A stretch of 29,340 nucleotides of DNA from a virus, in IMG/VR virus record IMGVR_UViG_3300021181_000032, positions 1-29,340 of that record. The stretch is one strand, 5' to 3'. Below are positions 1 through 9,327 of the stretch, one piece after another. Numbering within the stretch: the first letter of the stretch is position 1; each line of letters opens with the position of its first letter. A program made the translations under genes and the position numbers. Below the pieces are notes generated by a model, which was given only the letters and a program-made list of their open reading frames with translations, was not told the origin of the DNA and ran no database searches.

Positions 1-1119
1 CGCTGGCGGCTTTTCTGGGGGTGTCTGGGGGGTAGGTGCCTCTTGAACTGGACGCGGTTCTGCGGCCTTCCCTGCGATTTCACCGTCTGCTATTGTACTA
101 CTCTTGCCTGTAGATTGTCTTACCCCCAGAGTAGCCTCGGCAGCAGCACGTTGTGCGGGGTCCATAATATCAGGTGGAAGGGGCGCGCCCGTATTAGTAT
201 CAGTGGTGGTTCCTTTACCCAGAGGCTTGAGTATCGCGTCAACTTTACGACCCTGTCTGCCACTCCCTACACCTGTTCCACTGGTGTCTGAAACAGGCTC
301 ACCTCTTGCCGGTCCACGCTCTCCATGACCCATCAAGCCAAAGCCTGCACCCATTAACCCCTGTTCGACGATACCGCTTGTTAAGTCGCTTACTCCCGGA
401 GTACCGCCAGTTGCCCCTGTAAGCGCTAGATTACTGATAGCGTTACCAGCTACGCCTGTACCCGCTCCAATAGCTAGACGCCCTGCAACCGAGCCACCTA
501 CTCCCGGTAGAACTCCCATTGCTGCGCTTGCCGCACCGGCTTCAAGCATACCCGTTGGAATTTGGCTACGTATAGTTTGATTAGTCGCGTCCTCGTCCGT
601 CATCGTTTGACGTAGTATACTATAATCTGGAAATTTCTCTGCCTTCTGCTCAGGCGTCATTTGCTTAATAGCAGACGCCGCTGAACCTGCAAAATCCGTT
701 GCACCTATTGCGCCAAGCCCTAGAGCGGCACCGACGGGGCCACCGACTGCTCCACCCCCGACACCTGCGACTAGACCTGGAATTTGTTGCTCAATACCGA
801 ACAACGCTCCATGTAAATAATGTCTATTCCATCCCGTTGCCGCTTCCTTACCGGCAGGGGACATATCGTTGAAAGCATCAAGGGCAGCGGCGCGATGGTA
901 ATCGGCTTCTTGGCTGTTATATTTAGTTGTCTCGTCATCAGGGCTTATTAGACTTGACGCAACATGCAGTCCCGCCATTGAATTATGGAAAACATTGTCG
1001 AGGTAATTCATATGGTCAGAGGCAGTCGGCGCTTGATCTGACTGCGGTGTAGGCGAGGGTGTATCGCTGCCAGCGTAACCACCAGCAAAATCTGGTACGT
1101 AAAAGTCGTCGTCAGCCAT
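1..1119 (-). CDS. Large virion protein, probable internal/ejection protein, partial
   Basis: The open frame starts at ATG 1119 and runs off the left edge after 373 codons, so only the N-terminal part is present. It is Gly/Ala/Pro-rich. A glycine-zipper-like stretch near residues 118-150 (LVAGVGGGAVGGPVGAALG) and others near 190-240 could insert in membranes, as proposed for ejected phage proteins. It is the last of three large genes after the GNAT-like gene, where T7-type phages encode internal virion proteins. The ribosome site GAGAG, 4 nt before the ATG, is half of the palindrome at 1121-1135, which fills the gap to the upstream stop. The family is not recognised; the role is inferred from position and composition. 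Confidence 0.75.
   Translation of the reverse strand, partial: MADDDFYVPDFAGGYAGSDTPSPTPQSDQAPTASDHMNYLDNVFHNSMAGLHVASSLISPDDETTKYNSQEADYHRAAALDAFNDMSPAGKEAATGWNRHYLHGALFGIEQQIPGLVAGVGGGAVGGPVGAALGLGAIGATDFAGSAASAIKQMTPEQKAEKFPDYSILRQTMTDEDATNQTIRSQIPTGMLEAGAASAAMGVLPGVGGSVAGRLAIGAGTGVAGNAISNLALTGATGGTPGVSDLTSGIVEQGLMGAGFGLMGHGERGPARGEPVSDTSGTGVGSGRQGRKVDAILKPLGKGTTTDTNTGAPLPPDIMDPAQRAAAEATLGVRQSTGKSSTIADGEIAGKAAEPRPVQEAPTPQTPPEKPPA
120..134. repeat. Dispersed palindrome copy 1
   Basis: TTACCCCCAGAGTAG. Copy of the TTACTCYNRGAGTAA family, inside the partial left-edge gene; on the coding strand it reads ATLGV. Confidence 0.7.
390..404. repeat. Dispersed palindrome copy 2
   Basis: TTACTCCCGGAGTAC, perfect 11-bp core, inside the left-edge gene and read as GTPGVS. 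A decayed relative, CTACTCCCGGTAG, lies about 100 bp away at 499-511. Confidence 0.85.
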
Positions 1120-1120
1120 T

Positions 1121-1135
1121 TTACTCTCAGAGTAT
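1121..1135. repeat. Dispersed palindrome copy 3, intergenic
   Basis: TTACTCTCAGAGTAT with a perfect core. It fills the gap between two genes: its right end touches the stop codon of the 1878-residue protein (1135-1137), and its left half supplies the GAGAG ribosome site for the ATG at 1119. Confidence 0.9.
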
Positions 1136-4100
1136 TATTGTGGTGGTATTGCCGGTTCTCCTATTGGTCGTCGAGCCCATCGTCCTATAGCAGCAGGGAC
1201 GGATGCGCTTTCTGTAGGCGCTTGCCCCGGTATCGCGCCAGTCGGATTTCTGAACCACTGCCACGCAGCAGGGAGCGGAGCAGTTGACTCAGTGGGTGCA
1301 GTAGCTGGGTCAAGCCCAAGCGGGTTCTGCGCTATACCTAAAGGTGTCTTACCTCTTAGTTTCTCCTCTATTGCCGCTGGTACCGACGCCGACTGTCCGG
1401 TGTAACCGGGGGGTGGTATAGCTGTGGCCGATGATGGCTCTTTGTCAGATGGCTTGTTCTTACCATATTCTGCTCTTGCCGCCATTGCCTGCTTAAAGCC
1501 TATAGGTGACATATAGAATGGGTCTTGCCCCGGTAGAGTAATTTTAATTCTATCTCTACCACTACTATCTTTATCATGCTCCCAGTTATCTTCTTTGAAC
1601 GCTTTACTCGTAACTAAGGTGTGCATATAATCAGCGGCAGAAGTGGGTGGCATACGGTTGTAGCGGGCAATGTCAGTTGTGCCATACCCAAGAGCATGTT
1701 GGTTCTCGGGTGAAGGGATAATTTTATTAAGCTGGTCTTGTTGCTTACTATCAATTGTAGATGCTACTCCTGGAGTAACCGGCGCAGAAGGCGGTGCAAA
1801 CGCATTGATTATAGCCTTATTCGACTCAAAATTTAGATTGCTCTCAGTTCCATCTTCAGCCCGTATGGGATGGAATGGGTCAAGTGGCTCGTCTGACTTC
1901 GCACGTTCTTTGCGTTGATCCTCTGACTGTTGCGCTGCCTGCCGCATTGCTTGTTGCTGCGCATCCAAGATTGCACGTCTGTTCTGTTGGTCTTGTGAAA
2001 ATCCTTCTCTTTGCATTTCAGACGTAGCCCTAAATTGTTCTGACTCTTTTGTTGCCGCGATCTTAGCCTTTTCTGTTGCATCATATTGTTTTGCCATGCG
2101 TTGTTCGTGCGCCATTTTCATTTGGTTATTCAAGTCAGCACGGCGAGAGCCTATCTCACCATTAATAATTGACTTGTTGTTCATATTATATTTGTTCCAC
2201 ATGTCCAGTCGTTCATGGTATTGCTGAAGTGCCATTTGGTCAAAGTGACGATCACCAGTCATTACTGGTTGTCTCGGGAAATCAATAACCTGATTGGTTC
2301 CCGGTATTACCGGATTACCCTTTTCGTATAATTGGTTTTCCATTTGCTTTCGATATTCAAGCAGATGTTTTTCCCCTTGTGACTGTATAGCATCAACTTC
2401 AGCTTCACCTGTTGGTGTCGTTGCTAGCTGTGCTGTTCCGTCACTTCCTCCCGCTACTTGAGTAGGAGCTTGATCAGACGTATCAGATGCGGCAGTGGGA
2501 ATTGCTGTGTCACCACCTCCTGATGAGTCATCACTCAACATGCTCATAGCTTGCTGTTGCTGTACCCTGTCTTGATAGTCGTCACCACCAAGTCCATACT
2601 CGCTACCCCAGTCGCCCTCACCCGAAGGCTGACTCCCAGAGTAATCTATGGGGTTGGGTTGAACAACAACGTCGCCACCGTCTTGGAACCTTGTGACTGC
2701 TCCACCACGTCGGTATTGTTTCGTGGGGGTAGTTGTCGGAGAAGTATATTTCGACAGGTGTTGACCCATCATCTTGAAGAAGCCTATACCTGATGCAAGA
2801 CCATGTGCTGCCATTTTTAGTTGGTCTGGCCCAACATTGCCAGCCCATATAGGGTGCCCCTTTAGGTTTGTTTGTTGAACATAGACTGAACCGTCATCGT
2901 TGACTTTTGCATTCATATGTTTTCCATCAGGCACATGATGATAACCCATTACAATGTTATCAACGGCGTCTTGTGTATCTCCTCTGTTAAGGGCATGAAC
3001 AGCTTTCTCACCATATTCTGCGCCCTTATTTCTTAGATGTAATAGGTACGACGCATTTGCTGAATTAGCATCGTCTTGATGCCCTGTTAATATTCCAAAC
3101 CTGTTGATACTCTCGATAGAAGCAAGATGACGCATATTGGGTGTCAGTATACCATTGGGGTCAACTGCTTTACCTATTGCATCTATATGATTATCATCCA
3201 TTGCTCCGTCGTTACCGTAGAACCCTTGTCGGTTCTGTGCTTCATCTTGTGAAGGTATTCCACCAGACGGTGCAAGACCATGATCCGCCAATAGAGACTT
3301 TGCGCCAGCCTGTATACCGTCTGTTGCTCCACGCGAAGGGTTGCCCCACCCATCCATGATTTGCGGTGTACCAAGCGGCAAGCCAGTCTCAGATGGACCT
3401 TCTTCGAGTAAACCTTGGAGATGGCGTTGCATCGTCATTTCACCTTGGTCGTCTTGACTACCGCCGTATTCAGAGTCATCACCCCCAGAGTAATCGTCTA
3501 CGGAACCGCCGTTCGCGAACCTTACTACCATGCCACCACGAGCATAACGTCCTACGACGCCACCCTTAGCGTGACCGCCGTGACCAACAACTGCTGGACT
3601 AAATTGACTACTACCAAATCCACCATAAGAACCAGCAACCGCTGTACCCGGTGCAACACCCATACCAGCAGGTGCTGGTCCCATATTAGAACCGTAACCA
3701 CCCGGCATTCCACCCGGACCTGTTGGACCCATCATATTAGCTGCGTTAGGTGCTGGTGCATTCTGATTTGCCGCAGCTAATGCTGTTGCAGGGTTGAACC
3801 CTGTTATACCAGTGCTCTGACCAGTCATTCCAAATGGTGCAGGACTTCCTAGTTCATTAGCCATATTCGCTGGCGATGGCGTACCGGGAGGAGCAGGCGT
3901 GCCTTGTATTCCTCGTATTCCCAGTGTTGGATTTGCTGCCGGATACCCCAAAGCTGTTGCAGGTGAAGTAGGCGCAGTCTCACCGGCAGGACCAAGTCCG
4001 GGATGTCCGGGCGACCCCGTGCCAAACGGTGCTGATGCATACATACTTATTTGAGCCGGTGTCAATGTATGTGTTGAAGGAACTCCTAATGCTGTTAGGT

Positions 4101-6771
4101 TACTTTTTAACGTTGCAAGTTGTGACGGAGTAAGAGCATTTAACGCACTTTGTGACGGACCAGTAACAACCGAACCAGATGCCCCAGAAGTGCCAAGCAT
4201 ACCCGGAACACCTGTAACATTCATCGCTTCTGCCGCAGTTACACCCCCACCGTGACCACCACCGCCAGTACTACCAGTCGATCCACCCCCACTACCTCCA
4301 CCTCCACCACCTCCACCACCTCCACCCCCACCACCAGTACCACCAGCTGCACCACCACTCATACCACCAGTACCCCCACGTTGCCCTGTCGCCGTAGCAG
4401 CACCTTGAGAAGCGGCAGTAGCGGCACCCTCGTCACCACTGGCAGGACCAATACTCATACCAAACCCAAACCCGGTTTGACCACCCGCAATACCACCTTG
4501 ACCTTGACCACCGGCAGCCTCACCACCGCCACTGCTTGGATCACCGCCAGCCGTTCCACCACCAGAAGTGCCATCGCCTGTACCGTCACCAGGACCGGGT
4601 CCACCACCACTCCCCGGACCACCGTTGTCTAAGAAGTTTACCATGCCACCAGCTTGAAAGCCCGGAGTTGGCACTGCTCCACCCTTACTCTGGAAGTAAG
4701 AGTCGTCCATACTAGACATATCTGGCGCACCACCCCCACCGCTGCCACCACTACCCCAATTACCCTTACCCCATAGTGAGTTCTTTGTACGCTTCATTCG
4801 GGCAGTGCTTGCTGTCGCCGCAGGCATACCGCCCATTGTTCCCATAGCACTACCCAGCATTGACTGTCCTTGCTGGACTTGCTGTTGAAGACCTTGTACT
4901 CCTTGATCTGAAGTAACAACAGGTGGAGGGATAGCAGGCGGTGGTTGAACAGAAATAGTTTGCGGCGACATAGCCGGGTTATTTGGATCAACATCACCAC
5001 CCTCTTGATAACCAAAACTAGAGTCATCAAGATAACCAGCGTCGTCAGGCGCAGATGGTTCAGCACCCGAATAATTCGAGTAATCAGCACCAGACGGAGG
5101 TACAACAGGTGTAGAAGGTGCAGACTGTGGAGGTGGTTGTTGTTGGCTTGTAGGAACGTTATACGATAACCACGTTGGATCATTCGGACTTACATGAGTA
5201 TTAATAAGCGGTGCGCCCATCATAGGCCCACCACCGCCACCACGACCACCACCCGATTGGTCTATATTAGGCCGCTCTATTAAGTTAGGTTGAGGTTGTG
5301 GTTGCGCTGCTGCCTGCCCCTGAGACGGAACAGCAGACACAGGCTGTGCTTGCCGTGTCGGTTGATTGGCGGCAGAAGCGGGAGGTTTTATTGGGACAAG
5401 ATTACCCTGCGCGTCACGGGTATAGCCATAGTCCCCAAAGCGTGGCGGTAGAGCAGGTGCGGTATCAGGGGGAACCGTTGACGGTCTTGCCTCAACAGGT
5501 GGTAATGGCTGTGGACCTTGCTGCGGACCACCATAAGGTGTAGTGCGTGGATCGACATTAGTCGTGTCTGTTGCTCTGGGAGTAACAGACGGACCTTGCT
5601 GCGGAGGTGGTACAGGCGTGCGACCACCATAAGGTTCAATTGGTGCAGAAGGTAAAACGTTACGTGGTGGATAAGCAGGGCCACGATCCGCACTTACTAT
5701 CGGTCCTGCTTCCGTTGGTATTTCCTGAGTAGGCGTTGCTGGCCCCGGTCCCGGCCCCTGACCAATATCCTTTGGAATAGCTGGACCGGGTGGCGCTGCG
5801 GGAACCGGCCCGCTCTCTGGTAATGGGAGTCGATGCTGTTGCTGTAGCGCAATACGCATAGCAAGAGCATCATCACCACCTGCAAGGTCAGCATCAGAAG
5901 GAGCAAGCTTCTTAGGCGTAGGCTTCTCTTCTACTGGTGTAGGCTTTTCAGCAGGCGCAGGTTTGGCTTTGGTCTTGGCCTCTTCAGGTTGAGTAGCCCC
6001 AATATCCTTTGGTAAAGATCTGTCATATGCCTTTGCCCTAGCAATATGTTCAGGGAATGCCGGTACACCGGGACCACCTTCTGTCATACCCTCATAATGA
6101 TGCTCCCATGATCGTGCAGCATCTTCAACATTATCTTGTTTTTTCAAATCATCTATAGCACGTCCATATGTAGGATTAGTAGCAATTTCATGCTGTATAA
6201 AACCCCAATTAGCTTCATAACTACTTGGGTCTAAATTATTAGCCGCAGCATATTTTTCAAATTCTGTACGGCGTGGACTATCCTTTGTATCAGTCCATTG
6301 TGCATACCCCCAACCACCACGTCCTCCTTCTGGTTTCCCCTCCTGTAAGTTCTTAAAATTACCACTCTCATAACCCATAACACCAACAGCACCAACTGCC
6401 TGTTCACGCGTTAGGCCGTATTTTTGCATCATATCGCCAGTAAGGCGTGCAGCAGTAGCGTTACCGCTTGTGCCATCATCCGCACCACCACCCCCGCCCT
6501 CACGCGTATGTGTGCCAGTCCCTTGTTGTCCTTGTATCCCTTGCCACCACTTAGCGTGTGACATCTCCATTTCTTGTGGTGAGCCTAAATCATATTGTCC
6601 ATTTGAATAATTAAAGAACTTGCCATTTTCACCTTGCCCTGACTGGCGCAGACGCATGGTATATAATTGCATTAACATTTGGTTCATTTGTCGCTGCATA
6701 CCGAGCTTCTGAGCGGCAAGGAATGCCTTAATGAAGCCGTCAGCGAAAGAGCCGCCGTAAAATCTAGCCAT
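1135..6771 (-). CDS. Giant virion protein with N-terminal phage-tail-lysozyme-like domain
   Basis: 1878 residues. The ATG at 6771 overlaps the preceding stop by one base (TAATG); a longer frame opens 31 codons upstream but would sit inside the previous gene. Residues about 105-255 resemble the phage tail lysozyme family: GYESGNF at 133-139 places Glu135 as the likely catalytic acid, followed by GGWGYAQWT at 152-160. The family cleaves peptidoglycan during genome entry. Then come long Pro/Gln/Gly-rich disordered segments, a poly-Gly run (about 820-850), three RGG-V-RF-GG-like basic/Gly motifs (about 700, 1065-1105, 1350-1400), a more globular part (about 1170-1340), and a Gln/Arg-rich coiled-coil region (about 1530-1650). 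By position it is an ejected internal protein with the role of T7 gp16. The lysozyme call is good; the rest is inference. Confidence 0.85.
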   Translation of the reverse strand: MARFYGGSFADGFIKAFLAAQKLGMQRQMNQMLMQLYTMRLRQSGQGENGKFFNYSNGQYDLGSPQEMEMSHAKWWQGIQGQQGTGTHTREGGGGGADDGTSGNATAARLTGDMMQKYGLTREQAVGAVGVMGYESGNFKNLQEGKPEGGRGGWGYAQWTDTKDSPRRTEFEKYAAANNLDPSSYEANWGFIQHEIATNPTYGRAIDDLKKQDNVEDAARSWEHHYEGMTEGGPGVPAFPEHIARAKAYDRSLPKDIGATQPEEAKTKAKPAPAEKPTPVEEKPTPKKLAPSDADLAGGDDALAMRIALQQQHRLPLPESGPVPAAPPGPAIPKDIGQGPGPGPATPTQEIPTEAGPIVSADRGPAYPPRNVLPSAPIEPYGGRTPVPPPQQGPSVTPRATDTTNVDPRTTPYGGPQQGPQPLPPVEARPSTVPPDTAPALPPRFGDYGYTRDAQGNLVPIKPPASAANQPTRQAQPVSAVPSQGQAAAQPQPQPNLIERPNIDQSGGGRGGGGGPMMGAPLINTHVSPNDPTWLSYNVPTSQQQPPPQSAPSTPVVPPSGADYSNYSGAEPSAPDDAGYLDDSSFGYQEGGDVDPNNPAMSPQTISVQPPPAIPPPVVTSDQGVQGLQQQVQQGQSMLGSAMGTMGGMPAATASTARMKRTKNSLWGKGNWGSGGSGGGGAPDMSSMDDSYFQSKGGAVPTPGFQAGGMVNFLDNGGPGSGGGPGPGDGTGDGTSGGGTAGGDPSSGGGEAAGGQGQGGIAGGQTGFGFGMSIGPASGDEGAATAASQGAATATGQRGGTGGMSGGAAGGTGGGGGGGGGGGGGGSGGGSTGSTGGGGHGGGVTAAEAMNVTGVPGMLGTSGASGSVVTGPSQSALNALTPSQLATLKSNLTALGVPSTHTLTPAQISMYASAPFGTGSPGHPGLGPAGETAPTSPATALGYPAANPTLGIRGIQGTPAPPGTPSPANMANELGSPAPFGMTGQSTGITGFNPATALAAANQNAPAPNAANMMGPTGPGGMPGGYGSNMGPAPAGMGVAPGTAVAGSYGGFGSSQFSPAVVGHGGHAKGGVVGRYARGGMVVRFANGGSVDDYSGGDDSEYGGSQDDQGEMTMQRHLQGLLEEGPSETGLPLGTPQIMDGWGNPSRGATDGIQAGAKSLLADHGLAPSGGIPSQDEAQNRQGFYGNDGAMDDNHIDAIGKAVDPNGILTPNMRHLASIESINRFGILTGHQDDANSANASYLLHLRNKGAEYGEKAVHALNRGDTQDAVDNIVMGYHHVPDGKHMNAKVNDDGSVYVQQTNLKGHPIWAGNVGPDQLKMAAHGLASGIGFFKMMGQHLSKYTSPTTTPTKQYRRGGAVTRFQDGGDVVVQPNPIDYSGSQPSGEGDWGSEYGLGGDDYQDRVQQQQAMSMLSDDSSGGGDTAIPTAASDTSDQAPTQVAGGSDGTAQLATTPTGEAEVDAIQSQGEKHLLEYRKQMENQLYEKGNPVIPGTNQVIDFPRQPVMTGDRHFDQMALQQYHERLDMWNKYNMNNKSIINGEIGSRRADLNNQMKMAHEQRMAKQYDATEKAKIAATKESEQFRATSEMQREGFSQDQQNRRAILDAQQQAMRQAAQQSEDQRKERAKSDEPLDPFHPIRAEDGTESNLNFESNKAIINAFAPPSAPVTPGVASTIDSKQQDQLNKIIPSPENQHALGYGTTDIARYNRMPPTSAADYMHTLVTSKAFKEDNWEHDKDSSGRDRIKITLPGQDPFYMSPIGFKQAMAARAEYGKNKPSDKEPSSATAIPPPGYTGQSASVPAAIEEKLRGKTPLGIAQNPLGLDPATAPTESTAPLPAAWQWFRNPTGAIPGQAPTESASVPAAIGRWARRPIGEPAIPPQ
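1764..1778. repeat. Dispersed palindrome copy 4
   Basis: CTACTCCTGGAGTAA, perfect core, inside the giant virion gene and read as VTPGVAS. Confidence 0.85.
2630..2644. repeat. Dispersed palindrome copy 5
   Basis: TGACTCCCAGAGTAA, perfect core, inside the giant virion gene and read as DYSGSQ. Confidence 0.85.
3479..3493. repeat. Dispersed palindrome copy 6
   Basis: TCACCCCCAGAGTAA, one change in the core, inside the giant virion gene and read as DDYSGGD. Confidence 0.7.
4685..4699. repeat. Dispersed palindrome copy 7, degenerate
   Basis: TTACTCTGGAAGTAA. Only the outer five bases of each arm pair; inside the giant virion gene, read as SYFQSK. Confidence 0.45.
5571..5585. repeat. Dispersed palindrome copy 8
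   Basis: TTGCTCTGGGAGTAA, one change in the left arm, inside the giant virion gene and read as VTPRAT. Confidence 0.7.
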
Positions 6772-8114
6772 TATCCTACCGCCCTTCTCTGGAGCAGGCG
6801 TTGTGTCGGGATGGCACCACCACTCTGTGAGCCATAGGTCGTCGATGGGCCACCACCGTTCCAATTCTTATTTACTCCGGGGGTAATTGGCCCACCATAT
6901 TGAACCCCACGCGCGTGAGGGATAGCAGGATTAGACGCACCCGGTCTACTGACAAACGTCGGTCGTGCTGGCGGCGCATAACCGCGCTCGCCACCAATGT
7001 CGTTACGCTGGCTCGCCATCTGTCTTTCTTGCCGTGCCCTGTCAATGCCAGCATAGAGTTTCTTCTGGCCTTCCCACTCCACAACATCTTTAGGCCATAC
7101 GAACTCACCCACAGTCAACCTTGCCGGAACGTCATCAGTCTCTTGCCCACCTGTTGGTGACGCTTCAGTTGGGATAGCCCCTCCCGGTGTACCATTCGGT
7201 GGTACCACACTTTGAACTGTTGCACCGGGACTAGCTGTGACATTGCCCGGATTACCTTGAGGCGGAATAGCAGGTCCACCCTCCTGCAACATTGATGTAA
7301 TAGATGGATTACCCAAAGCCGCCCCACCTAAACCACCAGCAAGTGCGCCAAACCCAGCGCTCTGCATTGCACCGACTTGTGCGTAACCTAATTGTGACTG
7401 GTTATAACCGTTCACTGCATTAACATAAGTATTCATATTCGATGCGCCAGTATTAAACCAATTTGATGGTGCAGTTAATGCTGACGAACCAGTAGAAATA
7501 TTACTCGCACCCACCCCTGCTGCTGCCGACCCAGCCCCTACACCCGTGCTAGCAAGTCCAGCAGTTGTATTAGGTAGACCACGTCCAGTATTAACAACGC
7601 CAGCCTCAAGACCAAGACCTTGTAACTTCGTAGCCTGTACTGCTGACGTACCAGCACCCGCTTCCGCTGCGGCCTGTGTCGTGCGAGCACCAATGTCAAG
7701 ACCGGCAAAGCGGGTACTGCCGGGGTTAATACCAAAACCCTCCAATTGCTCTTGCGCAGAAGACCGTTGAGCCTCTGACGCTTCGCTGACGTTTGTCATT
7801 GCAGCGCCAGCGTTTATAGATTGTTGTGCTGGCGATGCCCACTGTTGAGCTTGTGTAGCGTACTGTTGTTCGAGGGGTTGATAAGTTGTTTGATAGAGTT
7901 GCTCTTGTTCTTGTGCAAATTGTGCTGCTTGTTGTTGAGAAGCAATATCAGAAGTCATAATTTGCTGAACATAAGGTTGTTCAGCGTTCCATTGCTGTTT
8001 GGCCCAATCAAGTTGCTGTGTACCAAGTGAATATGCTTGATTAGCCGCCTGAGCAGACGCTAACGCCTGAAACATACCAGACGGATCAGCGGAACCACCT
8101 TTTTGACCACCCAT
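6771..8114 (-). CDS. Probable internal virion protein, Ala/Gln/Gly-rich
   Basis: 447 residues from ATG 8114, chosen because GGAGAG lies 5-6 nt upstream; a TTG four codons earlier lacks this. The upstream stop ends one base away (TGAGATG). The N-terminal 130 residues are Gln/Ala-rich and probably helical (ASAQAANQAYSLGTQQLD). The middle is Gly/Ala/Ser-rich. Residues about 326-349 hold DDVPARLTVGEFVWPKDVV, a motif I associate with large caudoviral structural proteins, where it reads approximately D-x-VPA-x-L-(T/S)-x-GEFV. It lies between the GNAT-like gene and the lysozyme giant, the place of gp14/gp15 in T7, so it is probably a channel-forming ejection protein. The palindrome at 6872-6886 lies in its 3' part. 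Confidence 0.82.
   Translation of the reverse strand: MGGQKGGSADPSGMFQALASAQAANQAYSLGTQQLDWAKQQWNAEQPYVQQIMTSDIASQQQAAQFAQEQEQLYQTTYQPLEQQYATQAQQWASPAQQSINAGAAMTNVSEASEAQRSSAQEQLEGFGINPGSTRFAGLDIGARTTQAAAEAGAGTSAVQATKLQGLGLEAGVVNTGRGLPNTTAGLASTGVGAGSAAAGVGASNISTGSSALTAPSNWFNTGASNMNTYVNAVNGYNQSQLGYAQVGAMQSAGFGALAGGLGGAALGNPSITSMLQEGGPAIPPQGNPGNVTASPGATVQSVVPPNGTPGGAIPTEASPTGGQETDDVPARLTVGEFVWPKDVVEWEGQKKLYAGIDRARQERQMASQRNDIGGERGYAPPARPTFVSRPGASNPAIPHARGVQYGGPITPGVNKNWNGGGPSTTYGSQSGGAIPTQRLLQRRAVG
6872..6886. repeat. Dispersed palindrome copy 9
   Basis: TTACTCCGGGGGTAA, one change in the core, inside the 447-residue gene and read as ITPGVN. Confidence 0.75.
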
Positions 8115-8115
8115 C

Positions 8116-8613
8116 TCACTCTCCAATTTTACTCTGAGAGTATTCGTGTACTTGTATTATATTTGTTTTTTCAATAGGTGCAAATTCTACCTTTGGTGGT
8201 TTTTTACCTGTATTAACAAATTTACAATCTTCTTCATACATGCCCATAACCACTAAGCCTTCCCCACCCGGAAATACGTCGTCAATAATTGCTTCTTCTT
8301 TGAAACCAATATGCATATTAAATTTACGTGCTCGCCTGTTACCCTCTGGTACACGTCCAAATAGTTTCTTTACTTTACGTACTTTAAACACATAATTGAA
8401 TACTGCCCAAAGTATTTCTGGTTGTGCCCCATTTGGCATAAAGATAGCAGAATGTATCTCCATGCTATGACCATTATCCTCCATTAACAATACTCCACTC
8501 ATAAGGCGATCCTTGCTGTCGTAACACGCAATAGAATATATCTTAGCCCCAAGATTAACTTTTGCTTGGTCAGCTATTAGTTTAATAGCGTGTGCTTCAT
8601 TTATTCTTATCAT
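8116..8613 (-). CDS. GNAT-fold virion protein, T7 gp13-like
   Basis: 165 residues. The ATG overlaps the fibre-gene stop by four bases (ATGA), typical of translational coupling. The segment NRRARKFNMHIGFKEE at 92-107 matches the GNAT acetyltransferase pattern N-x-x-A-x-x-F-x-x-x-x-GF, and the preceding beta-rich part (SGVLLMEDNG, SAIFMPNG) fits the fold. T7 gp13, an internal virion protein, has the same general GNAT-like look and the same place after the nozzle gene and before the large ejection proteins. Whether this copy acetylates anything is unknown; a structural or assembly role is more likely. Its last codons contain the palindrome at 8129-8143 (EYSQSK). Confidence 0.8.
   Translation of the reverse strand: MIRINEAHAIKLIADQAKVNLGAKIYSIACYDSKDRLMSGVLLMEDNGHSMEIHSAIFMPNGAQPEILWAVFNYVFKVRKVKKLFGRVPEGNRRARKFNMHIGFKEEAIIDDVFPGGEGLVVMGMYEEDCKFVNTGKKPPKVEFAPIEKTNIIQVHEYSQSKIGE
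8129..8143. repeat. Dispersed palindrome copy 10
   Basis: TTACTCTGAGAGTAT, perfect core, in the final codons of the GNAT-like gene (EYSQSK), 15 nt before the next gene's start codon. Confidence 0.85.
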
Positions 8614-9326
8614 GTCACTCGTATCATTAGAACTGAACCATTACGATATACTCCGCCAACTGGTACGCCTGCCGTCGCCGCCGCTGTATCGTCAGTAGCA
8701 TTAATTGGTGATAAAGCAATTGTTGGAGCTACACTCAAAGTCAAAACACCAGTAGCACGATTAACATTTAAAGGTCTACTAAGTACAGCTCCAGTATCAT
8801 CAATAGAAATCAAAGTAAAGTTACTCCCAGAGTTAGAACCACTTTCTGGGATTTGATCACCTAATTGTAACTGCCAACGCCAACTTACTGCACCGGGCGA
8901 AGTCCCTGTTCCACCAAGAATTCCCCGTTGGTTTCCTGATGTAGCATAAAGTCCTATTAAATTACTACCCTGAAAGTAAGTTGGTCCGGTTATTACACCG
9001 CCAGTCAACGGTAAGACCGCACCCCATGTCGCGTTAACACGACCATAATAACCACCATCAATTGGCGCATCAGGAAAACTAGGTGGACCTACTGGACCTA
9101 TTGGACCTTCTGGACCCGGTAAACCTGGTGGACCAGTTGGTATATTTTTAATTGTCTCTTGTAATGCAAAAATTGATGCACCTTGAAGGTTACTAGATTT
9201 GGCTACGCCCTGAGAGTTGACAATCAATATGTTAACCGCTTGCTTAAGCGCAGCCACAGCCGCAGCAATACTCGGAAGAGTAGCACCCGGATCAGGAATA
9301 GTAATATATGGCGAATTACTAGGCAT
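8610..9326 (-). CDS. Tail fibre-like protein with collagen-like segment
   Basis: 238 residues, one base after the nozzle-like gene (TAACATG). Residues 1-62 are Ala-rich and probably helical, suited to trimer formation or attachment to the virion. Residues 65-82 (GPPGLPGPEGPIGPVGPP) form six Gly-X-Y triplets, the collagen-like repeat common in phage fibres. A beta-rich part follows, with LPLTGGVITGPTYF at 105-118, a phrase typical of fibre shafts, and the C-terminal sequence PVGGVYRNGSVLMIRVT that often ends fibre tips. It is short for a complete receptor-binding fibre, so it may be a side fibre or spike accessory. The palindrome at 8821-8835 is read here as SNSGSN. Confidence 0.82.
   Translation of the reverse strand: MPSNSPYITIPDPGATLPSIAAAVAALKQAVNILIVNSQGVAKSSNLQGASIFALQETIKNIPTGPPGLPGPEGPIGPVGPPSFPDAPIDGGYYGRVNATWGAVLPLTGGVITGPTYFQGSNLIGLYATSGNQRGILGGTGTSPGAVSWRWQLQLGDQIPESGSNSGSNFTLISIDDTGAVLSRPLNVNRATGVLTLSVAPTIALSPINATDDTAAATAGVPVGGVYRNGSVLMIRVT
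8821..8835. repeat. Dispersed palindrome copy 11
   Basis: TTACTCCCAGAGTTA, perfect core, inside the fibre gene and read as SNSGSN. Confidence 0.8.
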
Positions 9327-9327
9327 G

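Noticed and set aside
4255-4350. Poly-Gly tract as an assembly artefact
   Set aside because: The frame stays open on both sides and codons vary (GGT, GGA, GGG, GGC), so a collapsed or duplicated simple repeat is not required, though length errors are possible.
4252-4632. Plus-strand open frame opposite the poly-Gly part of the giant virion gene
   Set aside because: It translates to Thr/Ser/Pro repeats that simply mirror Gly/Pro-rich coding on the other strand; no start signal.
6772-6864. Longer N-terminus for the giant lysozyme protein
   Set aside because: The extra 31 codons lie inside the previous gene and the TAATG junction at 6771 is a normal coupled start.
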